Origin: a virus
Reading direction: 5' to 3' (one strand)
IMG/VR virus record: IMGVR_UViG_3300033553_000092
Span: 1-53,984 of that record
DNA: 53,984 nt
The notes under the pieces are model-generated. The model did no database searches, was not told the DNA's origin, and saw only the letters and a list, made by a program, of their open reading frames with translations. Shown piece by piece: positions 46,999 through 53,391 of the stretch (its first letter is position 1; each line of letters starts with the position of its first letter). The translations under genes and the position numbers were made by a program.

Positions 46999-47708
46999 GC
47001 CTCATCCTCCCCGAACAGAGTCGACCCGTATCCTAAGCCGGCCTTTCCAAGCGGGTCGTTGGGCTGGACCTCATCCGTGGTCATATCGGTCAACTCCCGA
47101 TACGCACGCCAATGCTCCATGAATCCGTCATCAGGCGAGCCGTCCCGATTGAACCACACCTGACCATCCTCGTCGATGAAACCGTCCCGCTGGAACAAAT
47201 ACACCGTCTTGGCCCGACCCAGGTCCGTACCCGAGTAGCGGTCGTCAAACTGGCCGGTCTCCTTGAAGATCGTCCACCCACGCCGAGTGTGACGATCCAA
47301 GGCGTACGACGGGATCGGATGCTGACGTTCAGGCGACCTCAGATCACCAATCGCTTTCGCCCACAACTGATCAACCCGGATACCGTCCTCGTGCTCCCAC
47401 CACTTCCGAGCGTGAGCCATTCGGTACACCAAGAAATACAGGTGGTCTGTCTCCCTGACCGCACCAATCGAATCCATGATGGCGTAGCAGCGCATCAGCA
47501 CCGGTTCGTCATCCAGATCCTCGGCGGCCATGATCCACAGCTGCTTAGCCAGGATCGTCGGTCCCTTGTTGTCACCGAAAGTCAGAATCACGTTCGCCCA
47601 GTAGATCGCTTCTTCGTCTAGCCCGAGCTTGATCGTTTTCCTAAGCGACGAGAGCACTTCGTGATACTGATACGGTCCCAACGGGGGCGGGGTCCACTTC
47701 TCTGCCAT
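46995..47708 (-). CDS. RarA/MgsA C-terminal-like protein (no ATPase)
   Basis: 237 aa. Residues 30-150 follow the helical C-terminal domain of the replication-recombination ATPase RarA/MgsA: EEAIYWANVILTFG, ILAKQLWIMAAEDL, LMRCYAIMDSIGAVRETDHL, FLVYRMAHARKWW, then the DRHTRRG.. box. The AAA+ motor half that normally precedes it is absent, so this could act as an adaptor that tethers or poisons the host RarA/SSB machinery. Leader GAAGGAGAACGGCA before ATG. Confidence 0.75.
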   Translation of the reverse strand: MAEKWTPPPLGPYQYHEVLSSLRKTIKLGLDEEAIYWANVILTFGDNKGPTILAKQLWIMAAEDLDDEPVLMRCYAIMDSIGAVRETDHLYFLVYRMAHARKWWEHEDGIRVDQLWAKAIGDLRSPERQHPIPSYALDRHTRRGWTIFKETGQFDDRYSGTDLGRAKTVYLFQRDGFIDEDGQVWFNRDGSPDDGFMEHWRAYRELTDMTTDEVQPNDPLGKAGLGYGSTLFGEDEA

Positions 47709-47740
47709 TGCCGTTCTCCTTCTCCTGGGACGAGTTGTCC

Positions 47741-47908
47741 CTACTTCGTACGATAGTCTGAGCCATCTTTCGGTGTGCGATCCCTCCTGCCAACAGGCCG
47801 TTCCTGTTTTCGAAACAACACGGCAGGGCGCTCCACCTGGAACAACCCTGCTTCTTTGATCCTGACTCTCCAGAAATCCAGACGATCATCAATCTTCACC
47901 TTTTTCAT
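47741..47908 (-). CDS. Basic microprotein (55 aa)
   Basis: ATG 47908 after AAAGGAGAACGAAC. Strongly basic (KKVKIDDRLDFWRVRIKEAG, then FRKQERPVGRRDRTPKDGSD), probably nucleic-acid binding. Ends 32 bases before the RarA-like gene. Function unknown. Confidence 0.75.
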   Translation of the reverse strand: MKKVKIDDRLDFWRVRIKEAGLFQVERPAVLFRKQERPVGRRDRTPKDGSDYRTK

Positions 47909-48240
47909 GTTCGTTCTCCTTTCAAGAAAACGTATCCGACCAGCACTCTGCCAGCCACTTCTTCCATTCTTGACGACCCATACCAGCATCCCTCATGCTC
48001 GATCGGTCGACCTTCAGGATCTTCATCTATCCGAATCACGTCACCACGATGCGGGCCAGTCAACAAGACGATCTCGTCATAACTGTCAGCCACTCGCAGC
48101 TCCCGATCCCGGTGCTTGTCAACCATCTTGCGGCGTTGGTACTCCGTGTCTGACTGCACCCGCATCCACCGATTACACCGGTCACAGCGGCAACTGAACT
48201 GCCGGTAGTTCGTCGACAGCGAGTATCGGAAGTCATGCAT
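47905..48240 (-). CDS. Zinc-ribbon protein (111 aa)
   Basis: ATG 48240. N-terminal CRCDRCNRWMRV knuckle followed by a helical charged region (QSDTEYQRRKMVDKHRDREL) and a beta-rich C-terminus (GDVIRIDEDPEGRPIEHEGC). Acts perhaps as a small DNA-binding factor. Overlaps its upstream gene by 8 bases. Confidence 0.78.
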   Translation of the reverse strand: MHDFRYSLSTNYRQFSCRCDRCNRWMRVQSDTEYQRRKMVDKHRDRELRVADSYDEIVLLTGPHRGDVIRIDEDPEGRPIEHEGCWYGSSRMEEVAGRVLVGYVFLKGERT

Positions 48241-48415
48241 GCTGCTCACCGGCAGCCAGCTCGGCCTCCTCCACCCACACAGACATGGCGTAATCAACCG
48301 GCCAGACAATCGTCACCGTCGACGACAACCTCGCCCAATGCTCACCAGGACGACCCTCATGTCCACCACACTGATGCAGGACACCATCAACCAACCGCAC
48401 CGAGCTACAGGTCAT
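48233..48415 (-). CDS. Hypothetical protein (60 aa)
   Basis: ATG 48415, overlapping the previous stop by 11 bases. Has a Cys/His-bearing CGGHEGRPGEHWARL segment, then a hydrophobic STVTIVWPVDYAMSVWVEE. Function unknown. Confidence 0.7.
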   Translation of the reverse strand: MTCSSVRLVDGVLHQCGGHEGRPGEHWARLSSTVTIVWPVDYAMSVWVEEAELAAGEQHA

Positions 48416-48779
48416 CAGGGACCACCAAATCAACCGGAGTGCCAGACGCCAACCTGACCTGCTTCACCTTCGTCACCTGTAGACCACCGAGGTTCATGCC
48501 GAACGTTTTCTTGAACCTGGACACTGCCGCTTCCCTGTCGGTGGCAACAATCCTTCGGGTCAATACGCACTCATATGCATACAACGCTCCTGTGCTTGGC
48601 CAAGACAGATCCGTTTCTGTTTCGTCGAGCGTTAGCTCTTCGGGTTCCGTTAGGTCCTCAACCTCATGTCTGTGGCTGGTTCTCCACATCACCGCAGCAT
48701 TCGAGACCGTCGGCATCAGACTGTCCGATTTCAAGTCGATCCATGCCCCACACGAGCAGGTCTCCTTCAGCTCATTCAT
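48405..48779 (-). CDS. Hypothetical protein with a CxC (124 aa)
   Basis: N-terminus ELKETCSCGAWIDLKSDSLM suggests a small metal-binding start; acidic middle (EPEELTLDETETDLSW), then STGALYAYECVLTRRIVATD and a C-terminal beta strand pair. ATGA overlap upstream. No function assigned. Confidence 0.8.
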   Translation of the reverse strand: MNELKETCSCGAWIDLKSDSLMPTVSNAAVMWRTSHRHEVEDLTEPEELTLDETETDLSWPSTGALYAYECVLTRRIVATDREAAVSRFKKTFGMNLGGLQVTKVKQVRLASGTPVDLVVPDDL

Positions 48780-49132
48780 TCGTTTTCTCCTTGATCTTCC
48801 GTATCGATTCCTGTTTCTGTTTCAGGATTCTCTTCCGTTTCGTGCGATCTAGACCCGGCCAACCATTCTTCCCATCTGACAACAGCGTCAAGCGAGCCGC
48901 CAGGTTCTGAGCTAGCAGGTCGATCAGTTCGTCCATCTTGCAACTCCTTCAAAGCTCGCATGATCTCGCCCTGAGCAGCCAACACCATGGCTATCAACCC
49001 AGCAATGGCAGACTGGCCGACAACAACCGTTTCAAGGTCGGGGTTCTCGCTGGCGACCATCAACAGCTGATTCCCCAATTCGTGAGCTGCATCAGCCGTA
49101 TCGTCAACTACCTTGATCAGACGCTCATCCAT
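48776..49132 (-). CDS. Helical acidic protein (118 aa)
   Basis: Helix-rich N-terminal half (VVDDTADAAHELGNQLLMVA; VVVGQSAIAGLIAMVLAAQG) and a long acidic disordered tail (ETEENPETETGIDTEDQGEN). Looks like an inhibitor or DNA-mimic type early protein, but that is inference from charge only. Confidence 0.8.
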   Translation of the reverse strand: MDERLIKVVDDTADAAHELGNQLLMVASENPDLETVVVGQSAIAGLIAMVLAAQGEIMRALKELQDGRTDRPASSEPGGSLDAVVRWEEWLAGSRSHETEENPETETGIDTEDQGENE

Positions 49133-49418
49133 CAGATTTCTCCAACAGCTTGTTCACAGCCTTGGCAATCACCGTCTGGCCCTTCATCAAGACGATCTGG
49201 TTTCGAACGATGTCAGCCAGGACCTCAAACATGAACGCATCATGCAAAGTCAACGTCTTCAGAGACAACGTGTCAGACATGGCTTCTTCGGAGGCGAAGT
49301 CTGCTGCTATCAGAATCACCCGCACTTCATGCGGTTCATCCGGGTACTTGTCCTTGGTCTGCTGTTCGAAGTCAGCAACCGCTTCAGCAAACATTGCTAG
49401 GCGTTCTTCGTCATTCAT
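49125..49418 (-). CDS. Hypothetical protein (97 aa)
   Basis: ATG 49418 after AGGAGAACGTG. Acidic helical N-terminus (EERLAMFAEAVADFEQQTKD) and TLHDAFMFEVLADIVRNQIV. Function unknown; part of the mid-early operon. Confidence 0.8.
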   Translation of the reverse strand: MNDEERLAMFAEAVADFEQQTKDKYPDEPHEVRVILIAADFASEEAMSDTLSLKTLTLHDAFMFEVLADIVRNQIVLMKGQTVIAKAVNKLLEKSDG

Positions 49419-49647
49419 CACGTTCTCCTCTTGCCTTATCGACGATCCTGGCCCACAACTGAAGCTGCTCTCTGGCCCTGATCTCCGTGTAGGTCAGGTC
49501 TTCAGACCGGTTCCAGATCTTCCTGAGGTTCGAATCATCGAGACTCCACAGATTTCTGGCGTGTTCAGAGCAGCGATCGCAGTCGTCGTACAGGACGTGG
49601 GCGATTTCCTTCTTTCTTTCGTCCGGGTGATACCGATGCATGGTCAT
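49411..49647 (-). CDS. Hypothetical protein (78 aa)
   Basis: ATG 49647 with the GAAGGAGAACGG leader, ATGA-coupled to the gene upstream. Contains DDCDRCSEHARNLWSLDDS, a short Cys/His knuckle, and a Trp-containing helical C-terminus. Function unknown. Confidence 0.78.
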   Translation of the reverse strand: MTMHRYHPDERKKEIAHVLYDDCDRCSEHARNLWSLDDSNLRKIWNRSEDLTYTEIRAREQLQLWARIVDKARGERDE

Positions 49648-50048
49648 TTTCCGTTCTCCTTCGGTTCGGGCATCCATTCAGTCGGACGCACATACTTGAT
49701 GCAAGGGCCAAGCTCCCACACGTAAAGCGCTTCGACATCAGCCCAATCCATGTAGTCGATCAGGTCCTGGTCGTTGTCGCTTTCATCCCTGAACTCCTGA
49801 ATCGCATCCTCGGCTGTGCGAGCCAAAACGACGAACGCTCTGTCCTTCTCGTCCAGGTTTCTACCAACAGCAACGATGTACGTGCTGAGGGCATACACCG
49901 GGGTAGCTTCGAAAGCTGCGACGGTGGCGGCCTTTACCTTGGCCTCGCAGTACGCCGTGTGATCATCGTCAATCCGGTGGACGTAGCAACAAAACCCTTC
50001 GAGACCACGACCGGCCTCCCGGAAACAACCTGGCACTTTGCAGTTCAT
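49644..50048 (-). CDS. Zinc-finger (Cx4C...GFCxxxH) protein (134 aa)
   Basis: N-terminus NCKVPGCFREAGRGLEGFCC then YVH forms a Cx4C...FCxxxH motif like that at 39589-39813. Then a globular acidic body (DEKDRAFVVLARTAEDAIQE; DLIDYMDWADVEALYVWELG) and Pro/Lys-rich tail. Possibly binds a zinc and a DNA or partner protein. Confidence 0.8.
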   Translation of the reverse strand: MNCKVPGCFREAGRGLEGFCCYVHRIDDDHTAYCEAKVKAATVAAFEATPVYALSTYIVAVGRNLDEKDRAFVVLARTAEDAIQEFRDESDNDQDLIDYMDWADVEALYVWELGPCIKYVRPTEWMPEPKENGK

Positions 50049-50336
50049 CTACTTCTCCTCAAGCTTGGCGACGTAGGCGACGACAACTTCACGTTCATCG
50101 TCTTCGAACATCCCTCGGACAACGAGGTTGCTGATTCTGATACCACCTGCGCCGACCAGCTCCTTCGCAATGTCCTCCCAGGCGAACTCGGCCAGATACT
50201 TGAACTGGAACGTTTCGGCATACACCAATGTCCCTTCTTCGTCGGTTTCGCCCCAATGCTCCCGCATGGTCAGGACGGTTTTCGTGTCCACGCCGCTTAC
50301 ACGGTCGAGGATCTCGTTCAGAATTTCTAGAGCCAT
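50049..50336 (-). CDS. Hypothetical protein (95 aa)
   Basis: ATG 50336 after AGCAAGGAGAATCTG. Alpha/beta (LEILNEILDRVSGVDTKTVL; DDEREVVVAYVAKLEEK). Overlaps the upstream gene by one base. Function unknown. Confidence 0.78.
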   Translation of the reverse strand: MALEILNEILDRVSGVDTKTVLTMREHWGETDEEGTLVYAETFQFKYLAEFAWEDIAKELVGAGGIRISNLVVRGMFEDDEREVVVAYVAKLEEK

Positions 50337-50479
50337 CAGATTCTCCTTGCTGTGCTGTTCTCGGACAGGATTCGATGCAGGGACATGCATTCGGAGCAGA
50401 CATAGTTCCGGTAGTTCCAACCGACCACCCACTCAGCGACGTTGTTGCACCGACTCCAGACGCACCTTCTTTTCTCCAT
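50336..50479 (-). CDS. Zinc-ribbon microprotein (47 aa)
   Basis: ATG 50479 overlaps the upstream stop (TGATG). Two knuckles: RRCVWSRCNNVAEW (Cx4C) and YVCSECMSLHR (Cx2C). Typical tiny zinc protein of actinophage early regions. Function unknown. Confidence 0.75.
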   Translation of the reverse strand: MEKRRCVWSRCNNVAEWVVGWNYRNYVCSECMSLHRILSENSTARRI

Positions 50480-50781
50480 CAGAAGCTCCTTAGGGCTTGG
50501 TTCTCGGTCGGACGGTTCCAATACGACCGACCCTTGTTCGACAGGGACATCCTCTGCTTGGCAGCAGCCGCATTCCGCTGGGCCTGAGCCTTGTCGTCCA
50601 GGACTTCATCGTTGTGCAGGTCGTGATCCTCATACTCCAGGACCTCGTCATACACCGCATCACCCGAGCGGGGATGCCAGTAGTTGCTGGGCAGCCGGTC
50701 CAACGTGTGCTCGGCCCTGAGCTTGCGGATCAATTCCTTCCGCTCCTCCGGGGTTTTGCCGATTGCGTTTCCGTATGTCAT
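50479..50781 (-). CDS. Hypothetical helical protein (100 aa)
   Basis: ATG 50781 after AAGGAGAACGGCG. Charged helix (TPEERKELIRKLRAEHTLDR), acidic middle (DAVYDEVLEYEDHDLHNDEV), Ala/Gln-rich helix (DKAQAQRNAAAAKQRMSLSN). Function unknown. Confidence 0.8.
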   Translation of the reverse strand: MTYGNAIGKTPEERKELIRKLRAEHTLDRLPSNYWHPRSGDAVYDEVLEYEDHDLHNDEVLDDKAQAQRNAAAAKQRMSLSNKGRSYWNRPTENQALRSF

Positions 50782-50802
50782 CGCCGTTCTCCTTAGGCTC
50801 GA

Positions 50803-51072
50803 CTAAAAGTTGATCAGTTCGATTACGTATTCGATGTCATCAGCGATGTCACGATCGGTTCCTGGACGATGCATCAACAGGTACAGCAGCCCGACCAGAG
50901 TTTCGATGTCATCGCCGCATTCCTCGATCTCCGTGATTATCTGAATCATGGCCATCATCGACTTCTGCGCCCGAGCGACCGTGATGGACTCATTCCGAAG
51001 GGCTGAGCCGATTGTCTCGATCAGACCTGGGATCTCATTTCGTAGCGTGACCATATCCATCGTGTTGTCCAT
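50803..51072 (-). CDS. Hypothetical helical protein (89 aa), first gene after promoter P4
   Basis: SD start ATG 51072 (AAGGAGGACGGAA). An in-frame leaderless ATG at 51135 lies at the P4 transcription start, giving a 110-aa form (MEHIMETPAP...). Helical with hydrophobic core (SMMAMIQIITEIEECGDDIE; TLVGLLYLLM). Function unknown. Confidence 0.8.
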   Translation of the reverse strand: MDNTMDMVTLRNEIPGLIETIGSALRNESITVARAQKSMMAMIQIITEIEECGDDIETLVGLLYLLMHRPGTDRDIADDIEYVIELINF

Positions 51073-51142
51073 TTCCGTCCTCCTTGACGTACCCGAGACC
51101 GGTGTTGGTGCCGGGGTTTCCATGATGTGTTCCATACAACGT

Positions 51143-51170
51143 ACGTTAGACCCACCGCCAGGCATGTCAA
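51143..51170 (-). promoter_or_regulatory. Promoter cassette P4 (TTGACA-N16-TAACGT)
   Basis: -35 TTGACA (51170-51165), spacer TGCCTGGCGGTGGGTC (identical to P1), -10 TAACGT (51148-51143), downstream ATGGAACACATCA (51135-51123). It directly follows an intrinsic terminator. Confidence 0.87.
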
Positions 51171-51179
51171 GAGTTGCCG

Positions 51180-51207
51180 AAAAAAAAGACAGACGCCGAA
51201 ACGCCTG
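51180..51207 (-). terminator. Intrinsic terminator before P4
   Basis: Stem CAGGCG / CGTCTG (six pairs, one G-U) with loop TTTCGG, then eight Ts on the minus strand. Ends the sub-operon finishing at 51235 and insulates promoter P4, ten bases downstream. Confidence 0.82.
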
Positions 51208-51234
51208 CCCTTCTTCATTCGAATGTCGGGACGG

Positions 51235-51489
51235 TCACTCCACCGGCATAATCGAAATCACCTGAAACTGAACGAACGTCCGAATGGCCTCTTCGGTTTC
51301 AAGCCATTCCTCCCCGCTCTTGCGAACGAATCCTCGGATACGAAACTCCACTTCCGAACCGAGTTTCGGCATCTCCTGAACGAACGTGCTCATCCCTGTG
51401 AACGTCGCCTTCACCGCTGCGAGATCGAGCGGCAGACCTCCGAGGTTCGAAGCCTCGATATCCTCTTCCAAAAGGGTCTCCTTCGGCAT
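51235..51489 (-). CDS. Hypothetical protein overlapping the HNH gene (84 aa)
   Basis: ATG 51489, in another frame within the HNH gene's last 190 bases. Sequence EEDIEASNLGGLPLDLAAVK then EFRIRGFVRKSGEEWLETEE looks like a genuine beta-rich protein, whereas the HNH frame there is arginine-rich and unlike coding. Function unknown. Confidence 0.75.
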   Translation of the reverse strand: MPKETLLEEDIEASNLGGLPLDLAAVKATFTGMSTFVQEMPKLGSEVEFRIRGFVRKSGEEWLETEEAIRTFVQFQVISIMPVE

Positions 51490-51757
51490 TCCAATCAACC
51501 CAACCTTCCTGTTTCAGATACTCCAACACTTCATCCGGTAGCTTCTCCGGGGCCAACAGTATCGTCCGGGCATGAACACCAGTATGGCAGGACTCGCACA
51601 GCGTCACACCGTTACGCCGGTCCAATCTGGCTCCACCCTGAGACCGATATCGAACGTGGTGGGCGTGCAGATACATGAACCCATTGCAGAGCACGCACCG
51701 ATTGCCGTCACGAGTCAGAACAGCATCTCGCCAACCAGACATCGATTTCTGAGCCAT
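51299..51757 (-). CDS. HNH endonuclease (C-terminus anomalous)
   Basis: Start ATG 51757. HNH core: NRCVLCNGFMYLHAHHVRYR (Cx2C...HH), SQGGARLDRRNGVTLCESCH (Asn plus CxxCH). Typical zinc-stabilised HNH, used near phage packaging or as a mobile nuclease. The last 60 residues (EPRRSAARSRSGEGDVHRDE) lie in the frame of the overlapping gene and look out of frame, so a frameshift or lost stop codon is likely. Confidence 0.85.
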   Translation of the reverse strand: MAQKSMSGWRDAVLTRDGNRCVLCNGFMYLHAHHVRYRSQGGARLDRRNGVTLCESCHTGVHARTILLAPEKLPDEVLEYLKQEGWVDWNAEGDPFGRGYRGFEPRRSAARSRSGEGDVHRDEHVRSGDAETRFGSGVSYPRIRSQERGGMA

Positions 51758-51876
51758 CAGGAACCGTCCAGGGACGAGATGTCGGGGAGGACCGGAGAAC
51801 GGATGCCGCACTCAGGTTGGAACACATCCTGCGGCTGGCCGAAGTCCCCCCCGACGATTTCAAATCTATCACACAT
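51757..51876 (-). CDS. Hypothetical protein (39 aa)
   Basis: ATG 51876 two bases before the transglycosylase stop; TGA at 51757 overlaps the HNH ATG (TGATG). Sequence CDRFEIVGGDFGQPQDVFQP. Short gene joining the two; supported only by its junctions. Confidence 0.6.
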   Translation of the reverse strand: MCDRFEIVGGDFGQPQDVFQPECGIRSPVLPDISSLDGS

Positions 51877-51877
51877 A

Positions 51878-52282
51878 TCAGCCCCCACACACCCAATGCG
51901 ACGAGCCGCCCCACGAGAACAGCCAGGCCGAAACAGCTATGTTCGCCTCAGGGTCAAACACCGAAGCACCGGCCCAACCAGCACTAGCTGCTCGCTCGGG
52001 CCAGAAACGGCCAAGCTGCTGAAACAAACCAGACGCTGACGAGTTCGGATTCTTGGCGTACGGATCTCCTTCAGATTCGCAATCCATAACCGTCAGCGCC
52101 CAAGAGACATCTTCGGGCAACCAGTACCTCTCAACAAACGGCAACCAATAATCAACGGTGCCATCCCACTCATCAGCAGTCGGAGGCGGTTCAAACACTC
52201 GACCTCCATCTTCGGGCCGCTCCAAAGCAGGAACGGTCAAACTGGCGATCGCAACCGCACCAGCAACAATCATCTGAGCCAT
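51878..52282 (-). CDS. Secreted lytic transglycosylase-like protein (134 aa)
   Basis: Signal-like hydrophobic N-terminus (QMIVAGAVAIASLTVPALER), then an SLT-type core: LTVMDCESEGDPYAKNPNSS (catalytic Glu), SASGLFQQLGRFWPERAASA and IAVSAWLF. It cleaves peptidoglycan glycan strands. Shorter than the usual 150-180 aa and lacking a substrate-binding tail. Early expression and export mark it as a local wall-modifying enzyme, not the lysin. Strong RBS AAGGAGATTTCGT. Confidence 0.87.
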   Translation of the reverse strand: MAQMIVAGAVAIASLTVPALERPEDGGRVFEPPPTADEWDGTVDYWLPFVERYWLPEDVSWALTVMDCESEGDPYAKNPNSSASGLFQQLGRFWPERAASAGWAGASVFDPEANIAVSAWLFSWGGSSHWVCGG

Positions 52283-52304
52283 ACGAAATCTCCTTGGTCA
52301 AGGA

Positions 52305-52334
52305 ACGGGGCCGACCATCCGATGCCGACCCCGT
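52305..52334 (-). terminator. Hairpin between the LPFTG gene and the transglycosylase
   Basis: ACGGGG/CCCCGT outer stem with an inner CAT/ATG stem and a short loop. No U-tract; could be a regulatory or stabilising hairpin in the 61-base gap. Confidence 0.5.
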
Positions 52335-52343
52335 CCAACCTAC

Positions 52344-53162
52344 CTAACTCTCGGTTCGTAGTCGAGCAATCGTCACCAGTCCCATCCCACCAGCCAGCAA
52401 CGCCATGGCAATCGCAACAAGCTGCCACGACTCCAACCCTGTGAACGGCAACACGCCTGGCGTGATCGGAGCATCGTCACAGCTATCCTTGAACACACCC
52501 TCAGCCAAGACGTTCGTCGTACCCGCTTCATAGATCACCCAAGCGTCTCCACCACTCACCTGATCTGAGAAGTCATAGCTCCCAGGAACCAGGTCAGCAT
52601 CAATCAGGCCAGTCTGGAATCGAATGTCAACGTCGGTCGTAACAAACCCGCACGGATCATCCACATTGAACGTCGACGGGGTCGTGGTATCCACCGTCGT
52701 CGTGTCGGTGATAGCTGATGTCGTAGGGGTGCGAGCCGTAGTCGTGGTCACATCGGATACAGTCGTCGTGGTCGATTCCTGAGTCGTTGTCGTTGTCGAT
52801 TTTTCATCCTCCGTGGTCGTAGTCGTTTCCTCGTCCTCCCGAGTCGTAGTCGTTGTCTCCCCTTCAAGACAATTACTGATCGTCAGAACGTTGGCGTTGT
52901 CGATCCAGTGAATCCCGAACTCGCACGGCAACTTCTCGCTACCGTTTCCAACCCAATCGTGGCGCTCAGTAAAGGCAGCACCAGGATTCGTGTCAGGCGT
53001 TTCGTAATGAACGGTCGGGTCATTGGCATTACCAACCACCTTCGTCGGGCTGTACTCTTGGCCATCGACAGTCAGAACGTGATCTCCAGAGGCGAGCGCC
53101 GGGAGCATCCCGAACACCACCACTGACGACACGATCATCGCCATTCCTAATCTCCGCAACAT
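52344..53162 (-). CDS. Secreted surface protein with Thr-rich stalk and LPFTG sortase signal
   Basis: 272 aa from ATG 53162 (AGAAGTGAC upstream). Signal peptide at 1-25 (RRLGMAMIVSSVVVFGMLPA, cut after ALA). Mature part: a first domain with two Cys (LPCEFG, ISNCLEG), a long Thr-rich stalk with acidic interruptions (TTTTTREDEETTTTTED-like), and a second domain with two Cys (DPCGF, DSCDD). C-terminus LPFTG (238-242, 52437-52451), hydrophobic helix and ARLRTES: a complete cell-wall sorting signal. A host sortase would anchor it covalently to peptidoglycan during infection. Phage LPXTG proteins are rare; the stalk resembles Acidimicrobiia proteins. Possible superinfection-exclusion or surface-masking factor. 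Confidence 0.9.
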   Translation of the reverse strand: MLRRLGMAMIVSSVVVFGMLPALASGDHVLTVDGQEYSPTKVVGNANDPTVHYETPDTNPGAAFTERHDWVGNGSEKLPCEFGIHWIDNANVLTISNCLEGETTTTTREDEETTTTTEDEKSTTTTTQESTTTTVSDVTTTTARTPTTSAITDTTTVDTTTPSTFNVDDPCGFVTTDVDIRFQTGLIDADLVPGSYDFSDQVSGGDAWVIYEAGTTNVLAEGVFKDSCDDAPITPGVLPFTGLESWQLVAIAMALLAGGMGLVTIARLRTES

Positions 53163-53170
53163 TGTCACTT

Positions 53171-53275
53171 CTAATTCTCCATTCGTTCGTTGTACTTCCG
53201 TATCTTGCTCAATGCCCAGGCCACCACAAACGGCAGAAGCACCAGGTACAGAGCAATCCAATCAAACCATCTCAT
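53171..53275 (-). CDS. Single-pass membrane microprotein (34 aa)
   Basis: ATG 53275 after AAGGAGACAAACGA. Transmembrane helix (WIALYLVLLPFVVAWAL) and a basic tail (SKIRKYNERMEN). Directly upstream of the LPFTG gene, 8 bases between. Probably acts with it at the envelope; function unknown. Confidence 0.72.
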   Translation of the reverse strand: MRWFDWIALYLVLLPFVVAWALSKIRKYNERMEN

Positions 53276-53391
53276 TCGTTTGTCTCCTTCGCCCATTCAT
53301 AAAGCCGACCGAGCGTGAACGTCGTGAACCCGAAGATCAACCATCTTGTGATCTGAGCGACCGTCTCCAGCAACGCCAAGAAGTCGCTCAT
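53272..53391 (-). CDS. Membrane microprotein ending in KETNE (39 aa)
   Basis: ATG 53391 after AAGGAGACAAGCGA. Hydrophobic helix (ITRWLIFGFTTFTLGRLY) and the shared end AKETNE. ATGA overlap with the next gene. Envelope-module peptide of unknown role. Confidence 0.72.
   Translation of the reverse strand: MSDFLALLETVAQITRWLIFGFTTFTLGRLYEWAKETNE

Noticed and set aside
47725-47760. Fifth promoter cassette (TATCGT present)
   Set aside because: No TTGACA 16 bases upstream; the sequence codes for the end of the 55-aa gene.
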